From: Pseudomonas mandelii | GTDB taxonomy: Bacteria > Pseudomonadota > Gammaproteobacteria > Pseudomonadales > Pseudomonadaceae | Assembly: GCF_900106065.1 (NCBI RefSeq) | Contig: NZ_LT629796.1 | Coordinates: 2,516,001 to 2,580,000, forward strand | Direction of reading: 5' to 3' | DNA length: 64,000 bases | In this document: positions 55,620 through 64,000 of the stretch, piece by piece | Layout: each line of letters opens with the position of its first letter | How positions within the stretch are numbered: position 1 is the first letter of the stretch | The notes under the pieces: model-generated | What the model was told of the DNA's origin: nothing | The model's input: the letters and a program-made list of their open reading frames with translations, nothing else | The model's database searches: none | Made by a program: the position numbers and the translations under genes

Positions 55620-56587
55620 TGCGTGTAACCTTGCAGCCTTCCGGAGCAGTGCTAGAGATTCTGCCCGGCGAGCGTATTCTCGATGGCGCGCGGCGCCTGG
55701 GCTATGAATGCCCGCAAAGCTGTCGTAACGGCAATTGCCACGTGTGCGCGGCGTTGCTGGTGGAAGGCCGGGTCGAACAGGACGGCGGTGTGCGTGACCA
55801 TGGCGAGTTCTACACTTGCATAGCAGAGCCGCTGGAAGACTGCATCGTGCTGTGGGATGGCGTGCTCGCGCTGGGAGAACTGCCGGTGCGCAGCTTTTCG
55901 TGTCAGGTCATTGAATGCAGGGACGTCGGCGGCGATACCTTTCGCGTGCATCTGCGGGCGCCAGCCGGCAAGCCACCGCGTTATCACGCTGGCCAGTATT
56001 TGATGATCGAACGTGAAAACGGCGAGAAATCCGCCTTCTCCCTGGCCTCGGCACCGCATTCCGGCCGCGACCTGGAAATTCATGTGTTGGCGCGCGAAAG
56101 CAGTGCGCTGAGCCTGATCGAACAACTGCAACGCAACCCGATGGTGCGGATCGAGATGCCGTTCGGCGATACCCATCTGGCGGAACTGCCGGACGGTCCG
56201 CTGGTGCTGATTGCCGCTGGCACCGGCATGGGCCAGATCCACAGCCTGATCGAACATTGCCGGGCCGCGGGTTTTAAACGTCCGGTGCATCTGTATTGGG
56301 GTGTTCGTCGGCCTGAAGACTTTTATGAAATCGAACATTGGGATGAGTGGCTGAAACTGCCCAATCTGTTCCTGCATAAAGTCGTCAGCGATCAATGCGG
56401 CTGGCAGGGGCGTTGCGGCATGTTGCATGAGGCAGTGTGTGAGGACTTCCCTGATCTGAAAGCGCTGCACGTATATGCCAGCGGCTCACCGGCCATGGTC
56501 TACGGCACGCTGGATGCGTTGGTTGAAGCGGGGATGGATGCGCATCAGATGCGCGCCGACGTCTTTGCGTACGCGCCACGATCTTGA
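55619..56587 (+). CDS. Ferredoxin-linked flavin reductase, Fre-like, with N-terminal 2Fe-2S domain
   Basis: A 322-residue protein. The first 95 residues are a plant-type 2Fe-2S ferredoxin domain with CPQSCRNGNCHVC (about 35-47) and a final cysteine near 83 (YTC). Then come an FAD-binding barrel (about 100-195, with RYHAGQYLMI and FSLAS) and an NAD-binding domain (about 200-322, GTGMGQIHSLIEH). Automatic annotation tends to call it CDP-6-deoxy-glucoseen reductase, but no such sugar pathway is nearby. Its coupling to ubiD (TGATG overlap) resembles E. coli ubiD-fre, so flavin or quinone-biosynthesis electron supply is more likely. Confidence 0.82.
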   Translation: MRVTLQPSGAVLEILPGERILDGARRLGYECPQSCRNGNCHVCAALLVEGRVEQDGGVRDHGEFYTCIAEPLEDCIVLWDGVLALGELPVRSFSCQVIECRDVGGDTFRVHLRAPAGKPPRYHAGQYLMIERENGEKSAFSLASAPHSGRDLEIHVLARESSALSLIEQLQRNPMVRIEMPFGDTHLAELPDGPLVLIAAGTGMGQIHSLIEHCRAAGFKRPVHLYWGVRRPEDFYEIEHWDEWLKLPNLFLHKVVSDQCGWQGRCGMLHEAVCEDFPDLKALHVYASGSPAMVYGTLDALVEAGMDAHQMRADVFAYAPRS

Positions 56588-56627
56588 TCCGCGATTTTAA
56601 TCGTTATAACTCCCCATATAGCCGATC

Positions 56628-56714
56628 GGTATTTATAGTTTTATATAAATGCCGGTAGGTTATATCCAAGCAAGGCAATTATTTAAGAACTGTGCCATGG
56701 CACTTAAATTGCCT
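56628..56714. promoter_or_regulatory. AT-rich nested inverted repeats upstream of chaC
   Basis: GGTATTTATA (56628-56637) pairs with TATAAATGCC (56644-56653) with one mismatch. Downstream, the 12-base palindrome GTGCCATGGCAC (56692-56703) lies inside a larger imperfect stem between GGCAATTATTTAAG and CTTAAATTGCC. The whole 208-base interval is far more AT-rich than its neighbours. Confidence 0.4.
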
Positions 56715-56795
56715 GAAAACATATGTGCCTTATTGTTACAGCGGTGCGTTCTATTTAGTAATTCTTTATCCGCGGGGAGCTGAACGCTATTCGCC

Positions 56796-57467
56796 ATGAG
56801 CGCCATTGAATCTGCATTTTTGAATCTGGCTTACCCTCCGCGGCTCGATCTGGGGCCGCAGCTTACGCACGAACAATTACTCAGCTCGATGCAGTCGACC
56901 ATGGCTCGACACAAGGGCGGGCCCGTCTGGTTATTCGCTTATGGTTCGCTGATCTGGCGCCCTGAATGTGCGGCGGTGGAGCGAGTGCGCGGCCGAGTGC
57001 ATGGCTACCATCGCGGGTTATACCTGTGGTCCCACGAACATCGCGGCACGCCGGAAGTCCCTGGTCTGGTCTTTGGCCTGGATCGCGGCGGTTCTTGCAG
57101 CGGCTTCGCTTACCGTTTGCCCGAAGAACAACTGGAAGCCTCGCTTTATGCGCTTTGGCAGCGCGAAATGCCGTTCCCGTCTTATCGGCCACACTGGCTC
57201 AACTGCCGTCTCGAAGACGGAAGCCAGGTTCAGGCCTTGGGGTTTGTGTTGGAGCGGCACTTGCCCAGCTATGCCGGCAACTTGCCGGATCATGTGCTGA
57301 GCCATGTGTTCGAGAACGCTTGCGGGCGTTACGGCACCACTCGCGATTATGTCGAGCAGACCGCCAACGCCCTGCGTAGCCACGCCATGCCAGACCGGAA
57401 TCTGGAGGCGCGGCTCAAGCGCTGCCAATCAAAAGCCGATCAGGCGATCGCTTCTTCGCGGGTCTGA
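56796..57467 (+). CDS. chaC: ChaC-like gamma-glutamylcyclotransferase
   Basis: A 223-residue ChaC-family enzyme that cleaves glutathione to 5-oxoproline and Cys-Gly. The glycine-rich YGSLIW motif ([13 protein letters not shown], about 45-57) and the [18 protein letters not shown] region are present. The ATG at 56796 is about 15 bases from GGGGAG, so translation may be weak. It overlaps the convergent glpT by 28 bases at the stops. Confidence 0.88.
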   Translation: MSAIESAFLNLAYPPRLDLGPQLTHEQLLSSMQSTMARHKGGPVWLFAYGSLIWRPECAAVERVRGRVHGYHRGLYLWSHEHRGTPEVPGLVFGLDRGGSCSGFAYRLPEEQLEASLYALWQREMPFPSYRPHWLNCRLEDGSQVQALGFVLERHLPSYAGNLPDHVLSHVFENACGRYGTTRDYVEQTANALRSHAMPDRNLEARLKRCQSKADQAIASSRV

Positions 57468-58792
57468 CTGGCGATTTGCTTGTGCCCCAGCGTGGGCGCC
57501 AGGAACGCCATTGCCAGCAAGCAGGCGGCTACCAACAGGATGAAGCCGCCATCCCAGCCGAAGTAGTCCACGGTGTAGCCCATCAGCGCACTGGCCGCGA
57601 CTGACCCGCCCAAGTAACCGAACAGACCGGTAAAGCCCGCGGCAGTACCGGCGGCCTTTTTCGGTACCAGTTCCAGCGCTTGCAAGCCCACCAGCATCAC
57701 CGGGCCGTAGATCAGAAAGCCGATCGCGAACAGCGAGATCATGTCGACCATCGGGTTACCCGGCGGATTCAGCCAGTACACGATCGTTGCAACGGTCACC
57801 AACGCCATGAACACCATGCCGGTCAGGCCACGGTTGCCACGGAAAACCTTGTCCGACATCCAGCCGCACAGCAACGTGCCCGGAATGCCTGCCCACTCAT
57901 AGAGGAAATACGCCCACGAACTCTTGTCGAAGTCGAAGTGCTTGACCTCTTTGAGGTAAGTCGGTGCCCAGTCCAGGATGCCGTAGCGCAGCAGGTAGAC
58001 GAAGACGTTAGCCAGGGCAATGAACCAGAGCATTTTGTTGCGCAGCACGTATTTGACGAAGATGTCCTTGGCGCTGAATTCTTCTTCGTGGCTGGCGTCG
58101 TAGCCTTCCGGGTAATCGTTCTTGTACTTCTCGATCGGCGGCAGGCCTGTCGATTGCGGCGTGTCGCGCATCACAATGAACGCAAAGACCGCAACCAGCA
58201 GCGCCACGGCGGCCGGGACGTAGAACTTGCTGTGCCAGTCGTTGAACCAGCCCATGCCGAGAATCGCCAGCGGGCCGATCAAGCCACCGCCGACGTTATG
58301 CGCGGTGTTCCAGATCGACACCACTTGGCCACGTTCTTTCTGCGACCACCAGTGCACCATGGTGCGGCCACTTGGCGGCCAGCCCATGCCTTGCGCCCAG
58401 CCGTTGATGAACAACAGGATGAACATCATGGTCACGCTGGATGTCGCCCACGGTGCGAAACCGAAAACGAACATCACCCCGGCGGAGACCACCAGGCCGA
58501 AGGGCAGGAAGTAACGCGGGTTGGAGCGGTCGGACACGATGCCCATCAAAAACTTGGACAGACCGTAGGCGATGGCAATCGCCGACATGGCCACACCCAG
58601 TTGACCCTTCGTATAGCCTTGGGCGATCAGATCGGGGAACGCCAGGGTGAAGTTCTTGCGCAGCAGGTAGTAACCCGCATACCCGATGAAAATCCCGGCG
58701 AAGATCTGCCAGCGGAGGCGTTTATAGGTGTCGTCTATTTTTTCTTCAGGCAATGGAGCCTGATGTGCGGCAGGACGAAAGAAAGCAAACAT
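57440..58792 (-). CDS. glpT: Glycerol-3-phosphate transporter GlpT
   Basis: A 450-residue major-facilitator antiporter exchanging glycerol-3-phosphate for inorganic phosphate. Twelve helices are predicted; the conserved stretch [18 protein letters not shown] (about 38-55, with the substrate arginine) and [19 protein letters not shown] are family hallmarks. A DeoR-type GlpR operator candidate lies in its promoter. It is not next to other glp genes. Confidence 0.95.
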   Translation of the reverse strand: MFAFFRPAAHQAPLPEEKIDDTYKRLRWQIFAGIFIGYAGYYLLRKNFTLAFPDLIAQGYTKGQLGVAMSAIAIAYGLSKFLMGIVSDRSNPRYFLPFGLVVSAGVMFVFGFAPWATSSVTMMFILLFINGWAQGMGWPPSGRTMVHWWSQKERGQVVSIWNTAHNVGGGLIGPLAILGMGWFNDWHSKFYVPAAVALLVAVFAFIVMRDTPQSTGLPPIEKYKNDYPEGYDASHEEEFSAKDIFVKYVLRNKMLWFIALANVFVYLLRYGILDWAPTYLKEVKHFDFDKSSWAYFLYEWAGIPGTLLCGWMSDKVFRGNRGLTGMVFMALVTVATIVYWLNPPGNPMVDMISLFAIGFLIYGPVMLVGLQALELVPKKAAGTAAGFTGLFGYLGGSVAASALMGYTVDYFGWDGGFILLVAACLLAMAFLAPTLGHKQIASQTREEAIA

Positions 58793-58840
58793 TCAAGAGC
58801 TCCAGATTTCTTGTTTTGACTGCGGATGCGAATGTTACAG

Positions 58841-58854
58841 TTTCGTTACCGAAA
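58841..58854. promoter_or_regulatory. Candidate GlpR operator before glpT
   Basis: TTTCG-TTAC-CGAAA is a perfect inverted repeat with TTTCG half sites like those of DeoR-family GlpR, about 50 bases upstream of the glpT start and next to a likely -10 TAACAT. Assignment is by resemblance and by the gene it precedes. Confidence 0.4.
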
Positions 58855-58994
58855 ATAGCACCGGTTCGCATCGACCAAACAGCGGAAATGTGGGCAGTTG
58901 CGTGTTCCTTTATGAACATGTCGCACAGGTATAAGTGAAGGGCGTTATGGGAATGGTCCTGGGCGGCGGTTGATGAGGCATTTCAAGCGTCCTG

Positions 58995-59027
58995 AAAAAG
59001 CGGCCCGGACAATCCGGCCCGCTTTTT
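58995..59027. terminator. Bidirectional terminator
   Basis: AAAAAGCGG and CCGCTTTTT arms around a GC-rich stem with one mismatch and a CAA loop, just after the quinone oxidoreductase stop; A- and T-runs on both sides. Confidence 0.85.
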
Positions 59028-59032
59028 AAGGT

Positions 59033-60010
59033 TCAGCGAACCTGTACCACCACTTTCCCGACCGCCTTGCGCTGGCCAAGATCATTGATCGCCTGCGCCG
59101 CATTGCTCAGCGGATACACCTGCGAAACCAACGGCCTCAGTTTGCCCTCGGCAAACCAGCCAAATAACTGCTGGAAGTTCGCCGCGTTGTCCTGCGGCTG
59201 GCGTTGGGCAAACGAACCCCAGAACACGCCGACTACGGCAGCGCCCTTGAGCAGCGCCAGGTTCACCGGTAGTTCTGGAATGCGTCCGCTGGCGAAACCG
59301 ACCACCAGCAAGCGGCCATTCCAGGCGATGGCGCGGATGGCCTGGTCGAACAGATCGCCGCCGACCGGGTCGTAAATCACGTCGGCACCCTGGCCGTCGG
59401 TCAGGCGTTTGATTTCGTCCTTGAGGCTGGTTTCGCTGTAGTTGATCAGTTCATCGGCGCCGGCTGCCTTGGCCACCGCAAGTTTTTCGGCACTGCTGGC
59501 GGCGGCGATCACGCGGGCGCCCATGGCTTTGCCGATTTCCACGGCGGCCAGGCCAACACCGCCGGAAGCGCCGAGCACCAGCAGGGTTTCACCCGGTTGC
59601 AGGTTGGCCCGTTGCTTGAGTGCGTGCATCGAGGTGCCGTAAGTCATGCTGAACGCGGCAGCGGTGTTGAAGTCCATCGAGGGCGGAATCGGCAGCACGT
59701 TGTAGCCCGGCACGGCGACCTGCTCGGCGAAACTGCCCCAGCCGGTCAGGGCCATGACCCGGTCACCGACCTTGAGGTGGCTGACTTTTTCGCCCACTGC
59801 ACTGACCACACCGGCCGCTTCGCCACCCGGGGAAAACGGGAAGGGCGGCTTGAATTGGTATTTGCCCTCGATGATCAGCGTGTCCGGGAAATTCACCCCG
59901 GCGGCATGCACGTCCAGCAGGATTTCATTCTTCTTCGCGACAGGGCTGGCGACGTCTTCCAGCACCAGCGATTCGGCAGGGCCGAAGGCTTTGCACAGCA
60001 CGGCTTTCAT
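59033..60010 (-). CDS. NADPH:quinone oxidoreductase family (zinc-free MDR)
   Basis: A 325-residue medium-chain reductase without the structural-zinc cysteines, so a quinone-oxidoreductase/enoyl-reductase type. The nucleotide fold signature VLGASGGVGLAAVEIGKAMGARVIA (about 144-168) and the N-terminal GroES-like domain with VNFPDTLIIEGKY are visible. The ATG at 60010 (MKAVLCKAFG) is the family start. Physiological substrate is unknown. Confidence 0.9.
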   Translation of the reverse strand: MKAVLCKAFGPAESLVLEDVASPVAKKNEILLDVHAAGVNFPDTLIIEGKYQFKPPFPFSPGGEAAGVVSAVGEKVSHLKVGDRVMALTGWGSFAEQVAVPGYNVLPIPPSMDFNTAAAFSMTYGTSMHALKQRANLQPGETLLVLGASGGVGLAAVEIGKAMGARVIAAASSAEKLAVAKAAGADELINYSETSLKDEIKRLTDGQGADVIYDPVGGDLFDQAIRAIAWNGRLLVVGFASGRIPELPVNLALLKGAAVVGVFWGSFAQRQPQDNAANFQQLFGWFAEGKLRPLVSQVYPLSNAAQAINDLGQRKAVGKVVVQVR

Positions 60011-60160
60011 CAGGGCTATTCCTTTGGGAGTGATGGCCGATAAGTGTAGGTGTGTGAGTCGATGGGTCAACGAGCATGCCCGACCCTGATAGTCAGCCAT
60101 AAGCTTGTGCTTGAGCGGCGGGTCGTTATGCTAGGCCGCAAACCGGATAAGGAGCGAATT

Positions 60161-60568
60161 GTGAAAGCGTGGATCATGTTGTTGCTGGCCCTGTCTCTGC
60201 CTGTGGCAGCGATGGCCGAAGAAGCCAAAGAAGGTGAAGCTCCGAAGGTCAATTACATCACCTTGAGCCCGCCGTTCGTGGGCAACTATGGGCTGGACGG
60301 TACGCCGAAGCTCAAGGTCTACAAGGCCGATGTGGCATTGCGCGTGACCGGTGAGGAGGCGACCAAGGCAGTGAAGGCCAACGAGCCGTTGATCCGTAAT
60401 CAGCTGGTGGCGTTGTTTGCCCAGCAGACGACCGAAGCGATGAGCAACGTTGAAGCCAAGGAGAAGCTGCGTCAGGAAGCCCTGAAGCAGACTCAGCAAG
60501 TGATGAACGATGAGACCGGCAAGCCGATGGTTGAGGATTTGTTGTTCAACAACCTCATCATTCAGTAA
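60161..60568 (+). CDS. FliL-like small secreted or anchored protein
   Basis: A 135-residue protein from a GTG 7 bases after AAGGAG. A signal peptide or anchor (MKAWIMLLLALSLPVAAMA) is followed by a FliL-type domain with VNYITLSPPFVGNYG...LKVYKADVALRV. Proteins like this are commonly annotated FliL in Pseudomonas outside flagellar loci; no other flagellar gene is nearby, so a direct role in the flagellum is doubtful. The longer frame reaching back to 60050 is rejected. Confidence 0.8.
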   Translation: MKAWIMLLLALSLPVAAMAEEAKEGEAPKVNYITLSPPFVGNYGLDGTPKLKVYKADVALRVTGEEATKAVKANEPLIRNQLVALFAQQTTEAMSNVEAKEKLRQEALKQTQQVMNDETGKPMVEDLLFNNLIIQ

Positions 60569-60584
60569 GTCTCTCGCTGCCCGG

Positions 60585-60660
60585 GCCGGCCTCTTCACGA
60601 GCAATCCCGCTCCCACAGGAACTGAGCAGAACCCTGTGGGCGCCGGCTTGCCCGCGATTC
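60585..60660. repeat. Degenerate REP-like remnants
   Basis: CACGAGCAATCCCGCTCCCACA and CTGTGGGCGCCGGCTTGCCCGCGA look like decayed halves of the REP classes seen elsewhere; the two are no longer good complements. Confidence 0.45.
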
Positions 60661-61777
60661 AGGACGCCAGGCTCTTGCGAAACCGCATCAGCGCCACGCT
60701 AAAAAACAGCAGGCCAATGGCGCTCAATGCCAGCAAGTCCGGCCACACCACATTGATCCCCGCGTCGCGAAACAGTATCGCGGCGCTGAGGCTGACGAAG
60801 TGGGTCGATGGCGAGCCCTGCATGACCCATTGCAGCCATTGCGGCATGCTGTCGAGCGGCGTACTGCCGCCGGAGAGCAGTAACATCGGGATGATCACCG
60901 GAATCGCCAGCAGGCCGAATTGCGGTGTCGAGCGGGCGAGGGTCGCAAGGAATATCCCCAGCGCTGTGCTGGCGAACAGATAAACGGCCGTCACCATCAG
61001 GAACAGGGTCATGGAACCGGCCAGCGGCACGCCGAGTGCACCTTTGACGATCACCTCCAGCGAGATCCAGGTGCACAGCACCACCACCAGCATGTTGCTC
61101 CAGATTTTCGCCAGCATGATTTCAAGCGCCGTGAGGGGCAGCACCAGCAAATGGTCGAGGGTGCCGTGTTCGCGTTCACGCAACAACGCTGTGCCGGTCA
61201 GGATGATGGCGAGGATGGTGATGTTGTTGACGATTTGAATCACCGCCAGGAACCAGCCGCCCTCCAGATTGGTATTGAACAGCGCTCGGGTGGTCAGCAG
61301 CACGGGGGCTTTGCTCGCTGCATCGCCTTGTTCACTGTAGGTCTGCAGTTCGCGCTGGAAAATCCGTCCGATGTAGCCCGCCCCCATGAACGCCTGGCTC
61401 ATGGCTGTGGCGTCGACGTTGACCTGCACGGGTGGCTGGCGGCCAGCCAACAGATCTGCCTGGAAATTGGCCGGAATATTGATGACGAAGGTGAATCGAC
61501 CGCTGTCCAGCACATCGTCCAGTTGTTCATAGGGCAACGACACCGGCGCCTGGAATTCCGGCGGCTGCAGGGCTTGCGCCAATTGTCGTGACAGGTGGCT
61601 GTGATCTTCATCGACCATGGCCACGCTGGCGTTGTGCACGCCAATCACCGAGCCCGCGGCCGGCATGTAGATCGCGACGGTGAAGGCATAGAACAGGAAC
61701 AGTAGCAACACGCTGTCGTGTCGCAGGCTGGTGAGTTCCTTGAGGCCAAGTCGCAGGATGTGCGCAAGCTTGTGCAT
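60659..61777 (-). CDS. ABC-2 type permease, YhhJ-like
   Basis: A 372-residue ABC-2 permease: one N-terminal helix (about 24-45), a large external domain (about 46-175), and five C-terminal helices (about 180-368) with LLREREHGTLDHLLVLPLTALEIMLAK, the permease hallmark. It overlaps the upstream RbbA-like gene stop (ATGA). In enterobacteria the equivalent genes are yhiI (HlyD), rbbA and yhhJ. Confidence 0.9.
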   Translation of the reverse strand: MHKLAHILRLGLKELTSLRHDSVLLLFLFYAFTVAIYMPAAGSVIGVHNASVAMVDEDHSHLSRQLAQALQPPEFQAPVSLPYEQLDDVLDSGRFTFVINIPANFQADLLAGRQPPVQVNVDATAMSQAFMGAGYIGRIFQRELQTYSEQGDAASKAPVLLTTRALFNTNLEGGWFLAVIQIVNNITILAIILTGTALLREREHGTLDHLLVLPLTALEIMLAKIWSNMLVVVLCTWISLEVIVKGALGVPLAGSMTLFLMVTAVYLFASTALGIFLATLARSTPQFGLLAIPVIIPMLLLSGGSTPLDSMPQWLQWVMQGSPSTHFVSLSAAILFRDAGINVVWPDLLALSAIGLLFFSVALMRFRKSLAS

Positions 61778-64000
61778 CAGGCCTCCTGCTTTTTCAGCAT
61801 GGCCAGGCTAAGGCCGGTAAACCCCAGGAAAAACCCGAACAGTGCCAGGCATTGCGGCCACAACTGCCGGATATCCAGGGCCTTGGTAAACGTGCCAACG
61901 GCAATATCGAGGAAGTAACCCGCCGGGAACAGCATCCCCATGACAGCGGCCGCGCCATCGAGTGACGAGCGCGGCACGATCAAGCCGGAGAACTGAATGG
62001 TCGGCAGACTGGTAATGATCATGGTGCCGAGAATGGCGGCAATCTGGGTTCGGGTGAACGCCGAAATCAACAGGCCCATGCTGGTGGTCGCCAGCACGTA
62101 GAGCAGCCCGCCGAAGGCCAGGGTCAGGCCGCTGCCCTTGAAAGGCACGCCGAACAGCCAGCGATTCATAGCCGTCAGGACGGCGAGGTTGATCAAGCTG
62201 ATGGCCAGATATGGCGCTTGCTTACCTAGCAGGAACTCCAGTCGCGTCAGCGGTGTGGCGTAGAAGTTGGTGATCGAGCCCAGTTCTTTCTCCCGCACGA
62301 TGCCCAGCGCCGTCAGCATGGCCGGGATGAACGCCAGGATCAGCGCCATCACCCCGGGACCGATGGCGTTGACGCTGACGACATCCTGGTTGTAGCGGAA
62401 GCGGGTTTCCAGTTGGGCTGCCGCTTGCCGGTTCAGTGCGGGGCTGGACTGCTCGGCCAATTGCAACAGGTTGCCCTGGTGTACCGCTTCCACGTAATTG
62501 CGGCTGGTTTCGGCGCGAAACGGCATGCCGCCATCGAGCCAGGCCGCGACAGCGGGTTGGCGACCGGCGAACAAGTCCCGGCCGAATCCCGGCGGGACTT
62601 CCAGCGCCAGTTTGATTTCCGAGCGCTGTAATCGTCGATGCAATTGCGCCGGATCGCTGATGGGCGGTTGTTCGTCGAAGTAACGGGAGCTGCGGAAAGC
62701 CTCCAGATACGCCCGGCTTTGTGGCGTCTGGTCCTGGTCGTAAACCGCGAAGGCGAGTTTTTCCACATCCAGGGAAATGCCGTAGCCGAAAATCACCATC
62801 ATGAACATCGCCCCGAGCAGGGCAAAGGCCATGCGCACTTTATCGCGCAGCAACTCCTTGCCTTCACGACTCGCCAGCGCCCGCAACCGTCCAAAACTGA
62901 AGCGGCTGTCTTGCATCGGGGCGACGGGGGCGAGCGTCGTGTCGATGGGCGTTGGTGGCGCCGCCGTTGCGATCGGGCCCTGGGCCTGCTCCAGGCAGGT
63001 GACGAACGCCGCCTCCAGAGTCTGGCCCTTGAACTGCAGTTGCAGAGCCGCCGGGGTGTCGCAGGCCAGGACCTTGCCGGCGTGCATCAGCGAGATGCGG
63101 TCACAGCGCTGGGCTTCGTTCATGAAATGCGTGGAGAGGAAAATTGTCACGCCCTGTTCGCGAGACAGTTCGATCAGCAGCCGCCAGAAATCATCCCGTG
63201 CGGCCGGGTCGACGCCGGACGTCGGTTCGTCGAGGATCAGCACTTCGGGGCGATGTAGCACCGCCACCGCCAGGGATAAGCGTTGGCGCAGGCCCAGTGG
63301 CAGTGCTCCGGACGGCTGATGAGCGACGCTGCCCAGGTTGAAGCGCTGGATCAGCTCATCGATGCGTTGTGCGCTCTCGGCCTTGGGCAAATCGAACAGT
63401 CGGGCGTGCAAGTCCAGATTCTGCCGCACGCTGAGCTCGCCATAGAGCGAGAAACTCTGGGACATGAAGCCGACGCGTTTGCGGGTGGCAAGATCCTTGG
63501 CGTTCACCGGATTGCCCAGCAGCGTGGCGCGGCCTTCGCTGGCCGGGATCAGCCCGGTGAGGACTTTCATGGTGGTGGTTTTGCCGCAGCCATTGGAGCC
63601 CAGAAACCCGAAAATCTCGCCGCGGCCGATGGCGAAGCTGACCTTGTCCACCGCCGTGAAATCGCCGAAGCGCAGGGTCAGGTCATGGGCTTCGATGGCG
63701 ATGTCGGCCGTGGCGTTGGTTCGGGCAGGGATCACCAGCGGCTGGTTGTCACGGCCGCTGTCGCCCTGAAAGTGAGTAAAGGCCTCATCGAGCTTGCCGC
63801 TGGGGGTCGCTGCCCCGAGGTCGCGGGTCAAGCCGGCGGCAATCAGTTTGCCGCCATCGAGCATCAGGCAGTGTTCGAATTGCTCGGCCTCTTCCATGTA
63901 CGCGGTGGCAACCAACAGCGTCAATTGCGGACGTTGACGCCGGACGTCATCAATCAATTCCCAGAAGCGCCGCCGGGACAGCGGATCGACGCCGGTGGTC
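61777..64000 (-). CDS. rbbA: RbbA-like ABC transporter ATPase-permease, 5' end outside window
   Basis: Partial: 741 residues are visible, and the frame continues past position 64000. The visible beginning is the D-loop end of a first ATPase domain (TTGVDPLSRRRFWELIDD). A complete second ATPase domain follows, with Walker A GFLGSNGCGKTTT (about 132-144 of the visible part), a signature-like GLRQRLSLAVAVLH and Walker B VLILDEPTSGVDP. The C-terminal ABC-2 permease has six helices, with RLEFLLGKQAPYL. This architecture is that of RbbA (YhiH), a ribosome-associated ATPase/transporter. A ribosome or efflux role is inferred from family only. The ATG of the next gene overlaps its stop. Confidence 0.88.
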   Translation of the reverse strand, partial: TTGVDPLSRRRFWELIDDVRRQRPQLTLLVATAYMEEAEQFEHCLMLDGGKLIAAGLTRDLGAATPSGKLDEAFTHFQGDSGRDNQPLVIPARTNATADIAIEAHDLTLRFGDFTAVDKVSFAIGRGEIFGFLGSNGCGKTTTMKVLTGLIPASEGRATLLGNPVNAKDLATRKRVGFMSQSFSLYGELSVRQNLDLHARLFDLPKAESAQRIDELIQRFNLGSVAHQPSGALPLGLRQRLSLAVAVLHRPEVLILDEPTSGVDPAARDDFWRLLIELSREQGVTIFLSTHFMNEAQRCDRISLMHAGKVLACDTPAALQLQFKGQTLEAAFVTCLEQAQGPIATAAPPTPIDTTLAPVAPMQDSRFSFGRLRALASREGKELLRDKVRMAFALLGAMFMMVIFGYGISLDVEKLAFAVYDQDQTPQSRAYLEAFRSSRYFDEQPPISDPAQLHRRLQRSEIKLALEVPPGFGRDLFAGRQPAVAAWLDGGMPFRAETSRNYVEAVHQGNLLQLAEQSSPALNRQAAAQLETRFRYNQDVVSVNAIGPGVMALILAFIPAMLTALGIVREKELGSITNFYATPLTRLEFLLGKQAPYLAISLINLAVLTAMNRWLFGVPFKGSGLTLAFGGLLYVLATTSMGLLISAFTRTQIAAILGTMIITSLPTIQFSGLIVPRSSLDGAAAVMGMLFPAGYFLDIAVGTFTKALDIRQLWPQCLALFGFFLGFTGLSLAMLKKQEA

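Overview
The window is a piece of a Pseudomonas chromosome, most likely of the P. fluorescens group. It is GC-rich, its palindromic repeats are those typical of fluorescent pseudomonads, and the gene order runs comM/yifB, ubiK, glnK-amtB, sutA, xerC, dapF-lysA, cyaA, argH-algR, hemCDXY, algQ-algP, hemB-ppk1, ppx, trxA-rho, ubiD, glpT, as in the corresponding P. aeruginosa region. Almost all of it is core genome. No tRNA, rRNA, CRISPR array or prophage was seen.

Layout. 1-5.4 kb: an exported DUF4432 sugar-epimerase-like protein, a low-GC two-gene cassette of unknown function, the AAA ATPase YifB/ComM, and an accessory insert with an orphan HigA-type antitoxin and a BRO-N protein. 5.4-9 kb: ubiK, then glnK-amtB behind a recognisable sigma-54/NtrC promoter, then yjbQ and sutA. 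9-14 kb: a minus-strand operon lptM-lysA-dapF-DUF484-xerC-HAD, with cyaY divergent. 14-20 kb: a DUF1289 gene, rnk behind a terminator-containing leader, cyaA, two small conserved genes and a glutathione S-transferase. 20-27 kb: argH, then algR without an adjacent algZ/fimS sensor gene, then the haem genes hemC-hemD-hemX-hemY. 27-31 kb: dsbB behind a strongly folded leader, algQ, an FKBP isomerase, the histone-like algP and a TIGR02444 gene. 31-39.6 kb: an ABC-F ATPase coupled to a small MscS channel, a LysE exporter, a cytochrome c-FTR1 iron permease, YaiI, ElbB, a sterol-desaturase-like enzyme and a DedA protein. 39.7-46 kb: hemB-ppk1 behind a PhoB-type promoter, a complete IS3-family element, and ppx. 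46-50 kb: an amino-acid ABC transporter with a divergent GntR/FCD regulator. 50-57.5 kb: trxA, rho with its leader RNA, a membrane acyltransferase, ubiD with a ferredoxin-type reductase, and chaC. 57.4-64 kb: glpT, a quinone oxidoreductase, a small FliL-like protein, and an ABC-2 permease with an RbbA-like ATPase cut by the window end.

Several genes work together: nitrogen sensing and uptake (glnK-amtB), lysine and peptidoglycan precursor synthesis (dapF, lysA), tetrapyrrole synthesis (hemB, hemC, hemD, plus hemX/hemY), polyphosphate turnover (ppk1, ppx) and ubiquinone synthesis (ubiK, ubiD). Nothing here is a clearly new multi-gene system. The most worthwhile leads are the run of perfect hairpins before dsbB, the structured 461-base interval where algZ would be expected, the low-GC cassette at 1.5-2.4 kb, and the HigA/BRO insert beside comM.
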